A stretch of 64,000 nucleotides of DNA from Marasmius tenuissimus (taxonomy: Eukaryota > Basidiomycota > Agaricomycetes > Agaricales > Marasmiaceae), in assembly GCA_029532415.1 (NCBI GenBank), contig JAQOTA010000015.1, positions 1-64,000 of the forward strand. Reading direction: 5' to 3'. The position numbers and the translations under genes were made by a program. Below, one piece after another: positions 35,408 through 45,643 of this stretch. Position 1 is the stretch's first letter; the number at the start of each line of letters is the position of its first letter. The notes beneath the pieces were generated by a model. It was not told the DNA's origin. It did not search any database and saw nothing but the letters and a program-made list of their open reading frames with translations.

Positions 35408-37193
35408 GGAAAGGGCAAAGGAAAAGGCAAAGGAAAGAAGAAGGATACTCAAAAAGGGGGGGCAACAATCGCACACTGCGGTACTTGAACCTTCTGAGAA
35501 ACTTTCTGAATACCAGAATCAAATTAATGCAGTAAACGAGCAAATCAGCTCAGTTTTTGAACGTGAAATGGCTGGGCCAGTAAACGTTCATATGTCCTAC
35601 CACTACCCCACTGGTAGCACATCTGCACCAAACCCGTTCCAAAACACATATGATCTTCAACAAGCACGCCTAGAGGAGAGAATCGCTGCTGACAGAGAAG
35701 GTCGTTCTGTACGACACATTTCTGTTCAAGAATGGAACAATAGACGAACTGTTCAACTAGATGAACAGGTTCGACAAGTAGAAGAAGCTATCGCTTCAGC
35801 TACTATTTCCAATTCAAACATAGACAGCGATGGAGACGAGATACCATCTTTGGTACACATCTCCGATACTCTAACAGAACCTGATAGTGACTCTTCATCT
35901 GATCATTCATCAGATGATAGTCATACATGTTCTGCATACTCTTATGGTGCGCATAGTAATGAAGAAATTATCTTCACAATGCCACGACGAGAGGCGACAC
36001 CTAATCATACTTTGCCTGCAGACGAAGTTGACCAAGGTGAGAATCTCGAAGTAGCATCACCCACACAAGAAGACATACGTGTAACAGTTTCAACACCTCC
36101 TGACGATTATGGACCATGGGCAGATTCTATGTTTCCTAGGAACCACGCCGATCTTGTTCATTTGTTCAGACCAGAAAACTATTCTCAAGATGGAGATGAC
36201 ATCACAAAGCCACCTCTCATCAATAGAAAAGTTGAATGGCGATTCTTACAAGAATACAAAGAACAACATGACAACATGATGCGACGAGTTAACCTTAGGA
36301 ATAATAGACCACATATAATAAATGGGATTAAACTCCAAATTCCTGTCGTCGATGATTTTCGAGATTTTGGAGATCAGGCGACTAACGACATAGCATTAAG
36401 GGAATCCATGATCAGAATGCGTGACAAATTAATACGCAACACACCAGACCATAATCTTTGGATCTGGGTTCTGATCAGGACCAGAGAATATGTCGTTATG
36501 TATGCTATCAGAAGAGATGCAGTGCATAATATGACACCTCATCAAGCTCTTCATGAATTACGCATACAACAAAGGATATTACATGTGGAAACAGTAGAAG
36601 ATACCAAGTTCACGCTTCATTACGAATACCAAACCTGGAACCTTCAACACCTTTCGACGGTTATAGCTGAAATCAATAACAAAAATTGGATCAGCACTGT
36701 TGAAGACTTTGTTCAACGAGTGAAAAATCCTCGTTCAACTTCGGTGGATGAAGCCTTCCGAGTCAACAAGAAGAATGTCACACTTCCTATACAAGTGGTG
36801 AATCCTATCTTCTGGCATTCGTTAGTCAAGCTTGGTCTTGAAGGAAAATGGTTATTTGGAACAACAGATATAAGAGCGAGTCAATTTAGAACATCTCAAT
36901 GGAGACAACCAGGGTTTAATAGGCGCTGGGTTCGCTTCATCCCTCATCTTAGTCTTCCAGATGTTCGTAATTGGCATACGCACTTGTATAAATGGATGAA
37001 CAACATTAGAATGTCTGTTCCCATGACTCAGGCTGATATTCCTCGAAGAGAACTCGAGGGTAGTCGCTTCAATGAACGACCAAGAACATACCCTGGAGAT
37101 TTCATGGAATTAGCCGAGTCACTTAATCGTTCCAAATCTCCACTCCTTACAACCCATGAATACATAAATCGCCCCGCAACTACACCACCTTGA
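35408..37193 (+). CDS. Copia extra region between Gag and protease (unrecognised, ~580 aa)
   Basis: In the pol frame a long open stretch runs to TGA at 37191-37193. It begins with a Lys/Arg-rich segment. A Ser/Asp-rich acidic part follows (near 35880-35930), then a globular-looking region rich in Trp, Arg and His (NLWIWVLIRTREYVVM, NPIFWHSLVKLGLEGKW, RRWVRFIPHL). None of it matches Gag, protease, integrase, RT or RNase H, and I do not recognise the fold. The TGA is in frame with the protease region downstream, so it is either a nonsense change or a readthrough point. Its length is unusual for Copia elements. Confidence 0.6.
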
Positions 37194-39194
37194 GTACGAC
37201 AATGGCAGGACCAAGTTGTTCACACACCTCCAAGCTCTCCTGAATCTTTTTATGGCGTACAATCCTTAGAGGATGATTACATTGAAGTACCTTCTCGCCC
37301 AACCACTGCTCCACCAGATCAACCGGAAAGACTTAGTCCGGTAGATGAACAACCTGAGGTTGACCCCTGGGTTACATCTCCAAGTGATCCCCGGAACTCT
37401 CAATTCGAGAATTACGGACCTGCAGTAATTGGACTAAGGACCAATGGAATGCCCTTACATGTTGCTAATGGCACGAGTATTGGCAATATCACTATGGTTG
37501 TTAATGACAATCAGCCATATCAAGCCACGAGATTCGTTCAATGGCAGAACTATAAACGCCAATTGGAAGCTTGGATAGAAGTTGAAGACGCCGCTAATCA
37601 ACGTTATCAAGAAGAACTCAGAACAAGACGAGAGCATCTTGTTTGTCAAGCATTCCAAGATCAGAATCAAGAACCGCTTCAATGGCATGAACGGTACTTT
37701 GATGATAGTGACTATGGAGATGGCCTTGAAGGAGTTGATAACGATTGGGCTGAAAGCAACGATCGTGGAGACTGGCAAGTTTTTCAAAGTTCTAATAGTC
37801 AAACTTTCACTAAATCCTCGATGCAGAACTATCATATCCTAAGGAACTCAGTACCAAGGAAATGTAGTATTTCTTCTGTATATGCAACGACGAAATATAA
37901 GTCGTTTTCTGCTGCATTTTCGAGTGATTGTGAAGTGAGAAATACGCAAAATGCCTGGCTACTTGATAGTGGGGCATCAGCACATATGACTCCGTATAAA
38001 ACGGATTTCTCAGACTATCAGACTTTGGAAATGCCAATAGGTCTTACTACATCAGCGGGTGATAAAGCAAATGTGCAAATAGTAGGCTATGGTACTGTCC
38101 TCATACGACACACCAATAGCGCAGGAGTGACGCAAGTCACAAAGTTATACCCAGTGATGTATAATCCCGACAGCCCACATCGTTTAATCTCTAGTGGGAA
38201 GTTCCGGAGTATAGGTTACTATACTATACTGGATTCTCCAGAGACTTCGATCCGGAGCAAGAAAGATGATTCTCTTTTAATGAGCTTTTACCCAAGCCAT
38301 AAAGATGATCCTTTACGATGGATGAACGCAAAGGTTCTTGTGGGAGAAACTTCCTTCACATCTGTTGTATCTTTCAATACTTCTGAATTATGGCACAGAC
38401 GTATGGGACATTGTGATCCCAGAGTCTTAGGAAAATTAATGGATAATGTTAAAGGGCTTCCAACGAAGTTGGTTACTTCGAAGGGAGAAACAAAACCATG
38501 CCGAGGCTGCGCCAAAGGCAAAATGGTTGCCAAATCGTACCCTTTATCTTCTAAACGAGCTAAGGAGCCTCTTGAGCTCGTGCACGGTGATTTGATAGAA
38601 TATCCAACTCGCTCTTACCATCAAAACGAATATGTATTAACCTTATTTGATGATGCAACATCATTCGGATGGGTATATCCAATTCGTAAAAAGAGCGATA
38701 CAGATCAGAAATTGCGCAATTGGCTAGCTCTTGTAGAGCGCCAGACTAATAAAAAAGTCAAAAGTGTGCATTTCGATCGAGGAGGAGAATTCTTTTCAAA
38801 TGAACAATGGGATTGGTATAAATCTCTAGGAATTTTTCCACAAAGAGGTTCTCCCAACGTGCATGAACAGAATGGACGAGCAGAAAGATTTAATCGTACA
38901 CTACGAGAAAAATCTGAAGCCATGCGCTTTCAGGCTTGTGCGCCTGAAAACTGGTGGGGATTTGCAATTCTCACAGCCGTCCATATCTACAATAGAACTC
39001 CTATTCGTTCGAGGAAATACAGAACTCCAGTTGAGTTGTTTGAGAATAAGAAGCCTGATGTTTCATACTTCAGGACGTTCGGTTGTGGCGCATATGCATA
39101 CATACCGAAACGTAAAAATAAGCTTGCTCCACACTCAGAAGCAATGATTTTCATTGGTTATGAGAGCGGATCAAAAGCTTATCGATTCTTTTGA
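37194..39194 (+). CDS. Copia protease and integrase region
   Basis: Continues in the same frame after the TGA at 37191. The aspartic protease motif is LLDSGASAHMT. A gag-pre-integrase zinc site follows (LWHRRMGHCD with CRGCAKGK, the HHCC type). The integrase core has its first Asp in VHGDLIEY, the second in HFDRGGEF and the Glu in HEQNGRAERFNR, then IYNRTPIRS and FGCGAYAYIP. These enzymes process the polyprotein and insert the cDNA. The frame ends at TGA 39192-39194 after KAYRFF, where Copia elements usually have Trp (YRFW), so a TGG-to-TGA change is likely. Confidence 0.88.
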   Translation, partial: VRQWQDQVVHTPPSSPESFYGVQSLEDDYIEVPSRPTTAPPDQPERLSPVDEQPEVDPWVTSPSDPRNSQFENYGPAVIGLRTNGMPLHVANGTSIGNITMVVNDNQPYQATRFVQWQNYKRQLEAWIEVEDAANQRYQEELRTRREHLVCQAFQDQNQEPLQWHERYFDDSDYGDGLEGVDNDWAESNDRGDWQVFQSSNSQTFTKSSMQNYHILRNSVPRKCSISSVYATTKYKSFSAAFSSDCEVRNTQNAWLLDSGASAHMTPYKTDFSDYQTLEMPIGLTTSAGDKANVQIVGYGTVLIRHTNSAGVTQVTKLYPVMYNPDSPHRLISSGKFRSIGYYTILDSPETSIRSKKDDSLLMSFYPSHKDDPLRWMNAKVLVGETSFTSVVSFNTSELWHRRMGHCDPRVLGKLMDNVKGLPTKLVTSKGETKPCRGCAKGKMVAKSYPLSSKRAKEPLELVHGDLIEYPTRSYHQNEYVLTLFDDATSFGWVYPIRKKSDTDQKLRNWLALVERQTNKKVKSVHFDRGGEFFSNEQWDWYKSLGIFPQRGSPNVHEQNGRAERFNRTLREKSEAMRFQACAPENWWGFAILTAVHIYNRTPIRSRKYRTPVELFENKKPDVSYFRTFGCGAYAYIPKRKNKLAPHSEAMIFIGYESGSKAYRFF

Positions 39195-41486
39195 ACAACC
39201 AACAATTCTGTATACATTACTCCACAAGCAGTTTTTGACGAAAACTGGTTTCCTAAATGTCAGAAAGAAGTACCCGGATCCATAGAGTTTGATAAAACCG
39301 ACAAACCTGTCCGGTCTATACCCTTTCCAACGTACCCATATGATGGCCACGAAGATCATCACAATGATGATGATTTCTTCAATCCTCCACCTCCACCAGG
39401 ATCAGATGATGATCATCATCAGCCTGGGGGAGATCCTCCCTTGGATCCTATCCCGGATGATAAAAGCGATGATGTGCACAATGGCAATCATCCAAATACT
39501 GATGGATTCGGATCACCGAAAGGCTCCGATCACAATCCTAATCAGTATGGTCCGGATCCACGGTCTGCTGGTTCTTCTGGATCGACAAATCCATTTGGAT
39601 TTCGCCAAGCTGACTATGATGAGTGGGAGAACTTACGAGCTCCTCCACCAGCAGCTGCCAGAAGAAACCCTCCAAGAAATAGAGTAACTCCCAATCGTCC
39701 GTTTAATGTTTACGGAAATCGACATCCTGCTGAGATCGAACGCGATATCAAATCTCAAGCACGCTGGCAAAGTCAGATTAATCCGACAAATGAACCTGAA
39801 ACAATACCAAATAGGGTTCCTGATCCAGCCGCTCCTATGGACACGGATGACGATATGAGCGATCTTGCTCAGCAAGGGGGAGAAAATTACTTGGTTTACT
39901 TGCTGAATAACGGTCATCAACTATATGGTCTTCAAGCCAGTAGTTATGATAACGTTCGTGAATGGACATACAAACAAGTCCAGAAGCGTCCTAAAGATGA
40001 ACGACCATCTTGGGAAACAGCATGCAGACTGGAATTACAATCACTCAAAGATAGAAACGTCTTTGATGTGGTCACACTACCCAAAGGCCGAAAAGCGGTG
40101 AAATCCCGCTGGGTATTTGACATCAAGTCTGATGGCCATAAAAAGGCAAGACTTGTTGCGAAAGGATTTTCGCAGAAACAAGGGATAGACTATAACGAGT
40201 TGTTCTCTCCTGTAGTACAATTCGAAACCGTACAACTTCTATTGGCACTAGCAGCGCTTGAAGATTGGGAGATCTCTGCGCTAGACGTTAAAACAGCATT
40301 CCTTTATGGTGCCTTAGATGAGGAGATTTACGTGGAACAACCTGAAGGCTTCGTTACGGACTCCAGCAAGGTTTGGAGGTTACGCAAAGCATTGTACGGA
40401 TTAAAACAGGCTTCTCGTGCCTGGTGGCGTCAATGTACTGAATCCATGAAACGTCTGGGATTCAAACGATGCTTATCCGATGCTGGCGTATATGTCTTCA
40501 ACAAGAATGGCAATATGGTCATTGCCGTCGTCTATGTCGACGATGCTTTATTTATGGGTCCTGATCGCAACCTTGTCAATAGACTAAAAAGCGAATTCAT
40601 GAAAATCTGGGAATGCCGAGATCTAGGCGAGCCAACAGAATTTCTGCGAATGCGAATTACTCGAGATCGGAAGAATCGCAGACTGATCCTTGATCAGCGA
40701 GACTATCTTGAAAAGATAATTCGTAAATTCGGAGTTCTGAACGCCAAGACGGCATATACGCCTTTGCCAGAAGGCTATAACCCAACCCAAAACCAAGGGA
40801 AGGTTAATCCCGAGATTAGGCATAGATTCCAATCAGTTATCGGATCATTACTTTACTTGGCTCTCGGAACGAGACCAGACATATCCTTTGCTGTAATCAA
40901 GATGTCACAGTATGGAGCTAATCCTAATCAGGAACACCTCCAGAAGGCACTTTACATCGTGAAATACCTTGTTCACACTGCAAAGTATGAGCTTATTTAC
41001 GATGGTAGATCCAACCAAGGACTACTTGCCTTTGCTGACTCTGATTGGGCAACTGATAAAGATGATCGTCGATCACAGACTGGATATATCGTAAAGCTTG
41101 CCAATGCACCAGTTTGCTGGGTCTCTCAGAAACAGAAAACGGTTGCATTATCATCCACAGAAGCAGAGTATATGGCTCTATCTGACTGTACACGTCAGGC
41201 TTGCTGGATGAAGTCGTTAATGAACGAATTGAACTTCCCTATTCGATCAGTTCCATGTGTTAGTGACAATCAAGGTGCTATCTTTCTCAGCAGCAATGAA
41301 GCTACTGATAAAAGAACAAAGCACATCGACAATCGATACCACTTCATCAGGGAAGCAGTAGAACACGGAAAGACTCAAATCTATTTTGTTGAAACTGCTA
41401 AACAACCTGCTGATCTTCTTACGAAGAATCTTGGGAAAACAAAGTTCGAATTGTTCAGGCAATCTTTAGGATTAACATTTCACTAG
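39195..41486 (+). CDS. Copia reverse transcriptase and RNase H region
   Basis: In frame with the preceding part beyond the TGA at 39192. A Pro/His/Asp-rich linker (about 39370-39850) precedes the RVT_2 domain: RWVFDIKSDG, KARLVAKGFSQ, LDVKTAFLYGALDEE, EQPEGF and the catalytic YVDDALFMG. RNase H follows with FADSDWATD, STEAEYMALSD, DNQGAI and KHIDNRYHF, ending in PADLLTKNLG and TAG at 41484. It copies the RNA into cDNA and removes the template. All catalytic residues I can see are present. Confidence 0.92.
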   Translation, partial: TTNNSVYITPQAVFDENWFPKCQKEVPGSIEFDKTDKPVRSIPFPTYPYDGHEDHHNDDDFFNPPPPPGSDDDHHQPGGDPPLDPIPDDKSDDVHNGNHPNTDGFGSPKGSDHNPNQYGPDPRSAGSSGSTNPFGFRQADYDEWENLRAPPPAAARRNPPRNRVTPNRPFNVYGNRHPAEIERDIKSQARWQSQINPTNEPETIPNRVPDPAAPMDTDDDMSDLAQQGGENYLVYLLNNGHQLYGLQASSYDNVREWTYKQVQKRPKDERPSWETACRLELQSLKDRNVFDVVTLPKGRKAVKSRWVFDIKSDGHKKARLVAKGFSQKQGIDYNELFSPVVQFETVQLLLALAALEDWEISALDVKTAFLYGALDEEIYVEQPEGFVTDSSKVWRLRKALYGLKQASRAWWRQCTESMKRLGFKRCLSDAGVYVFNKNGNMVIAVVYVDDALFMGPDRNLVNRLKSEFMKIWECRDLGEPTEFLRMRITRDRKNRRLILDQRDYLEKIIRKFGVLNAKTAYTPLPEGYNPTQNQGKVNPEIRHRFQSVIGSLLYLALGTRPDISFAVIKMSQYGANPNQEHLQKALYIVKYLVHTAKYELIYDGRSNQGLLAFADSDWATDKDDRRSQTGYIVKLANAPVCWVSQKQKTVALSSTEAEYMALSDCTRQACWMKSLMNELNFPIRSVPCVSDNQGAIFLSSNEATDKRTKHIDNRYHFIREAVEHGKTQIYFVETAKQPADLLTKNLGKTKFELFRQSLGLTFH

Positions 41487-41508
41487 TTCTATGATCGCAT
41501 GATGAACT

Positions 41509-41521
41509 TAGTGAGGGGGAG
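41509..41521 (+). promoter_or_regulatory. Polypurine tract of the Copia element
   Basis: AGTGAGGGGGAG lies directly before the 3' LTR, the expected site for plus-strand DNA priming. It is preceded by the pol stop at 41486. Confidence 0.75.
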
Positions 41522-42039
41522 TGTTGAACATGATGGATATCATGTGATACACTGTTGACGTGTTGTTTACGCGTCACACTATTTATAGAGCTACGCCTCT
41601 AGAACACTTGCGTCCTCATGCAAGTACTACGTCTCTGTCTACGTATCTTACTACGTACATCTAGTTTCATCATATATGACACTATAGACAGTAGCTATCC
41701 AATAGCATAAGTAGAGCCTCCAGTACATGAGGCAAACACGACTATGCTCACCAAGCATACTACCATTCATGGTAGAAGTACTTACACAGTACTAATGTCT
41801 TTTACGCCTCTAGGGCCGAATACCTACTTCTAGTAGTAGTTTCAGTTAGTGTAATACTCATTACATGTACCAGAAACTTATGTATAAAAGACTGGACGAA
41901 AGGCCTTAAGCCTTAGGACAATCAACTCGATTATCACCTCTTCTCAAGCATCTCAAGACTACAAGAACACTCTGCGTATTACCCATGTGAGGTTTACTTC
42001 GTTATACCCACTGTGCACTTTAACTATGCTGGCTCATCA
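41522..42039 (+). repeat. 3' LTR of the Copia element
   Basis: 518 bp, identical to the 5' LTR except C at 41975 (T at 33321). It is followed by the target duplication ATCAC and then the continuation of the KDZ-2 left inverted repeat. Confidence 0.95.
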
Positions 42040-42044
42040 ATCAC

Positions 42045-42219
42045 TGCGTAGGACCTGTACAACTGGTTTGCATCGTTTTCCCTTCGTCTCGTTAAACCTG
42101 GTCAAACTGTAGGACTTGTACCGTCCCCTCACCAGGTCTCCGTCGGTAGTATATCTCCGAAGGTCTTTACGGCCGTTCAGGGCGGGCATGAGGGCGGTGC
42201 CTGTCGGGTTTCTCGTGAC
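42045..42219. repeat. KDZ-2 left terminal inverted repeat, inner part
   Basis: Pairs with the reverse complement of 53338-53512. With 32818-32867 it forms a 225-bp repeat. It contains CTCGTTAAACCTGG, the same GTTAAAC core as the KDZ-1 arrays. Confidence 0.9.
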
Positions 42220-42356
42220 TGGCGGGTCCCTCCAAAGCCTCCCGCCTTACCAACAGCCGCCCCGCCCTCTCTTCCATCGTCTCCGTTGGTTTCTCTAGCA
42301 TAGATCAAGATGTGTTTATTACAACAATATAACTGACATGTATTATCTATGATACA

Positions 42357-45323
42357 CTATGATACAGTGTCGTATGCGACTCCGAGGACAGCGGCAATGA
42401 CATCGACATCGTTGCCTTCGTTGTCATCGCTGTCATTATCATCGTCCTCCCAGCTCCCCTGCTCTTCAGGCCTCTCTTTGCTGAGATTGTCCCCAACCTC
42501 CTCCCAGTCCTCCTCTGACTGTCGTTTGAGTCCTGTCCCAGGTATAAAAACCTGTATGTTATGCCGACTGAAACCGTCAAGCTTGTAGATGCTTCGTAGA
42601 CGTGTTCGGTGAAGGTCGTTGAAGCAGGCTCGCTCCCATCGATACATGGAAATCTGCTGTGCAAGATGGGGGTCGTATTGAGAGACTTGCGCTTTTCTTG
42701 CCTTCAAAAAGTTTCACTCTTCCTTCATGTAAGTTACCAGTCTCTTGATCTCGACGTGAAGGCGGTCGAGTTCAACATGCGACTTCCAAAGCTTGAAGTA
42801 CTTCGTGACCAGTTCACGAATATGGGGCTTGGCCCAAATCTTCTCCCGCACATCGTTTCTGGTCTCCCTGAGAAAGTCGAGGTCCGCAAGGTAAGTCTTG
42901 TCGACAATGTCGTCGTAGTCTAAGGGGTCTCGTGGGGGAGTCAGCCGCGAACCAGCCTGATTGACCTTTTGGACCGCAGTCTTGATAGCTGCTGAACGGG
43001 TCTTGAGGGCCTTTCCAAGGTGCTGCCTCATCTTGTAACCTGAACGTTGCTTAGGTTGTAATAATACATATATCATAGAGTTCCTTACTCACCTGTCCCT
43101 GCCATGTGCATCTTGCTCAGCTCGAATATCCTCGCAACGACCAACGCTTCAAGCTTATCCACTGCGGCCTGGTAATCCTTTATCTCTGCCATAGCCTTCG
43201 CACGATTCCATTCCTCTGAACCCTCTTCCCATCTCTTATCAATGCTGAGCCTGGTTTCATAGAAATGAACCTCTCCTAGCAACATCAACTCTGTCTCATG
43301 GGCCTGCCTCACTGAACGTTCGAGATTGAGAGTACTCTGCATGCCGGTTTCCATATGGTTGATGAATACTGATCGGCCTGCAGAGATACAAGCCCGACAT
43401 TCCTTCAACAGGACGAGTTTCTTGTAGAGCTCAATCACATTGATATCGCTGTCGGGGGTTTCGTGTCTCGACTCGAGGTACTCCTGCTCCTCCCTGATCC
43501 AACCGTACACATCGTCCCCTGACTGAACTCCCAGCTCCTTCAACTCGTCCAACACATCGGCATTCAGACGTTGCGCTTCCAATGCCTGCCGGTAGTTATT
43601 ATGTATGAACTTGCTGAGGTTTGCATAAGACTCGAAGTTGTCGTGGTGGTAGAGGAATTGGGAGATCATCTGTTGTCAGTGGAAGGTGCTGGCGTGTCGG
43701 GTTGCTGGCGCAAGGGAGTTTGTCAAGGAGAACAGCCTTTCGAGGGTCTCGAGATCCTCAAGTCCTACCCCTACGATGTAGAGAAGGAGGAATTCCAACT
43801 GGCACAACCGATTGTGGCCATATCCGTGGAGGATACCTATGAGGATTCGAACCCTCTCCTCAACAGAGAGGGACTTCAGGGGGCTTCGCCGAAGGGTTTC
43901 TCGAAACTGGCAGCCAATATCGTAGGCCCAGCCTTGATCGCTATCAAGGGGAGGAAGTCGTCTCTCCTCTCGTTCCCTCTTGGACACGCGGAGAAATCGA
44001 TCCATGACGGCCAATGCGAGTTTCCGACTTTAGCTGTAGTTAGTGATATGGATTCAATACAAAGTTGATCAACGTACCCTTCACCACTCTTGATCATATC
44101 GGCAATCCATAGAACGAAACTGTGTCTGCACGCCGCAGCAAAAATTCCCGTCTCCTTAAACAGCTCCTTCTCCTTCGAGATATGCCCTGCCTTCATATTA
44201 TCCCACTTCTCTTTGCAGGGAGTTCGCTTGATTTCTTCAGGTGGTGTCTCCTCGTACCCAGGAAGATTCTTCCAATTCGATCGCTCCCATGAGTCCACTT
44301 CTTCGACTGAGAGGAAGTAGTCCCCACCGCCTTCTGTGTTATCTGGCCTTTCCTTCACTCTCCCGGGCTTTCCATCCTCCGACGCTTCTCTTCGCTCAAC
44401 CCTCTTCAACGAATCATTGCCATCCATAGCAGCAAGAAACCCGAATTCAAGTCTCGGTTCGTTTGCCACGGGGTATTGGCAGCATGGGCAGGTATTGAGT
44501 GATTGCCAATCAGGGTCGTCACGGTCGAGGGATTGTCGCACCTGTCGGCGTGCCTCCTCTTTGACTGAGATGAAGACGTCGTATGCCTGTGAGAACTGTA
44601 TGCATAGGTAGTTTTTGAACCGATATCCTTGAAGGTCGCACAGAGCTCGGATGAATGGTTGGATCGAAAGACAGGGGCAACGAAGGAACAAGGAATGGAA
44701 AAGCTCGAGAGTTTGTGTGGTGATGACGGATGAATGCACGAGAGGGTTACAGGGGAAGTACCCCTGGCGTATCAAGCTAGCAGACTTGTACATGTCACAG
44801 GTGTATTTCCCGATAGCGACTATACTACAATCTAAAAGTATGTTACAGCAGAGTGATGAACGAGTGATGTATAAACTCACAATATACATCGTTAACAGTG
44901 GTGAGCTCAAATTTCTCCATCTCTCCTTCGAAGCGATGTTGAAGCGGGCGTCGATAGCAATAATCCATCCCACCATCCGTCATCGCTGATAGTTGCTCTT
45001 TCCACCTTTGTTGATCAATCACAACCTTATTCCTACGGTTCCTTTTGTTTGTGCTGTAGAATCAGTTAATATGGGTTGTTCGTGAGAGTACGATCTCTAA
45101 CGTACGTTTTCCGGTAAGCAGCCTGGGCGTTAAGAAAGATGTTGAGCTCTTCGGTCTCTTCGTCCTCTTCCTGGTCAATCCAATCTTCATCAACATCAAA
45201 GCCGGCTGGAGAATCGAAGGGCTCATTCCATTGCGGTGATTCAGGAGCTGGGTAATGAATGTCGCCACTCGATTGACAGGACACGTTCAGCTCGTTGAAT
45301 GTGTCCAGATCCGTCTCGGCCAT
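42357..45323 (-). pseudogene. KDZ transposase, CxC1 type (two in-frame TGA codons)
   Basis: Five exons: 45323-45106, 45053-44881, 44831-44078, 44027-43093, 43039-42357, in phase, 920 codons. After an acidic leader and a segment on food-chain spacing LFHSLFLRCP, the CxC1 cysteine cluster appears as CPCCQYP with MDGNDSLKR. The transposase core follows: ETGIFAAACRHSFVLWIADMIKSGE, split here as ETGIF and CRHSF...SGE, then AYDIGCQF, HGYGHNRLCQ, GLEDLETLERLFS and TRHAS. This is the expected CxC1 KDZ order, including the family's Asp and Glu positions. TGA at 43676-43678 lies just after TRHASTFH, where relatives have Arg; a second TGA at 42714-42716 lies near the end. Both continue in the same frame, as expected for C-to-T changes of CGA. 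The gene probably makes no full enzyme. Confidence 0.88.
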
Positions 45324-45643
45324 GGTTCTTCGATTCCGTGCTCAATTCTTCCTCATTCTTTGCTGGGCTTCCTCTTTGAGCTTTGATACTTGAACCAACG
45401 TGAGTTCGCGGACTTTCTTTCGGCCATGCTCAGAGTCTCCAGAGCTACGTTTCGAGGGTGCGAGAAAGCTGCGGGCAGCAAATTTTTGCCTCATTCTGAG
45501 TGTTGAACAACGGTCAACATCGACGCGCGACCCACATGTGACTGATCATTGCGGTCACCTGGCTCGTGGGAATTGTGTGTGTGACTCATTTTTTGCCGCT
45601 ACCTCATCGCCACCACAATCAATTCTTTTTTCCCTCCAATTCA
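45324..45643. other. Divergent promoter region, transposase / TET-JBP gene
   Basis: 320 bp between the ATG of the transposase (-) and the likely first ATG of the dioxygenase gene (+). Both promoters must be here; a shared control region is possible. No clear TATA box was picked out. Confidence 0.45.

Larger units (their letters stand above)
32868..42039 (+). mobile_element. Ty1/Copia LTR retrotransposon, full length (9172 bp)
   Basis: Two 518-bp LTRs (TG...CA) flank the body. The target duplication ATCAC is at 32863-32867 and 42040-42044. Behind the 5' LTR lies a primer site matching the anticodon region of initiator tRNA-Met; before the 3' LTR lies a purine tract. The order protease, integrase, reverse transcriptase, RNase H is the Copia order. 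The LTRs differ at one base (33321 T, 41975 C), so insertion is recent. The element lies inside the left inverted repeat of KDZ-2. Frame breaks in pol make self-mobilisation doubtful. Confidence 0.95.

Noticed and set aside
42116..42298. Short plus-strand open frame in the KDZ-2 left repeat
   Set aside because: It lies in the terminal inverted repeat, has no family resemblance, and is not open in the right repeat in a comparable way.
43571..44068. Plus-strand open frame of 165 codons in the KDZ-2 transposase
   Set aside because: It is antisense to exons with clear KDZ motifs on the minus strand.
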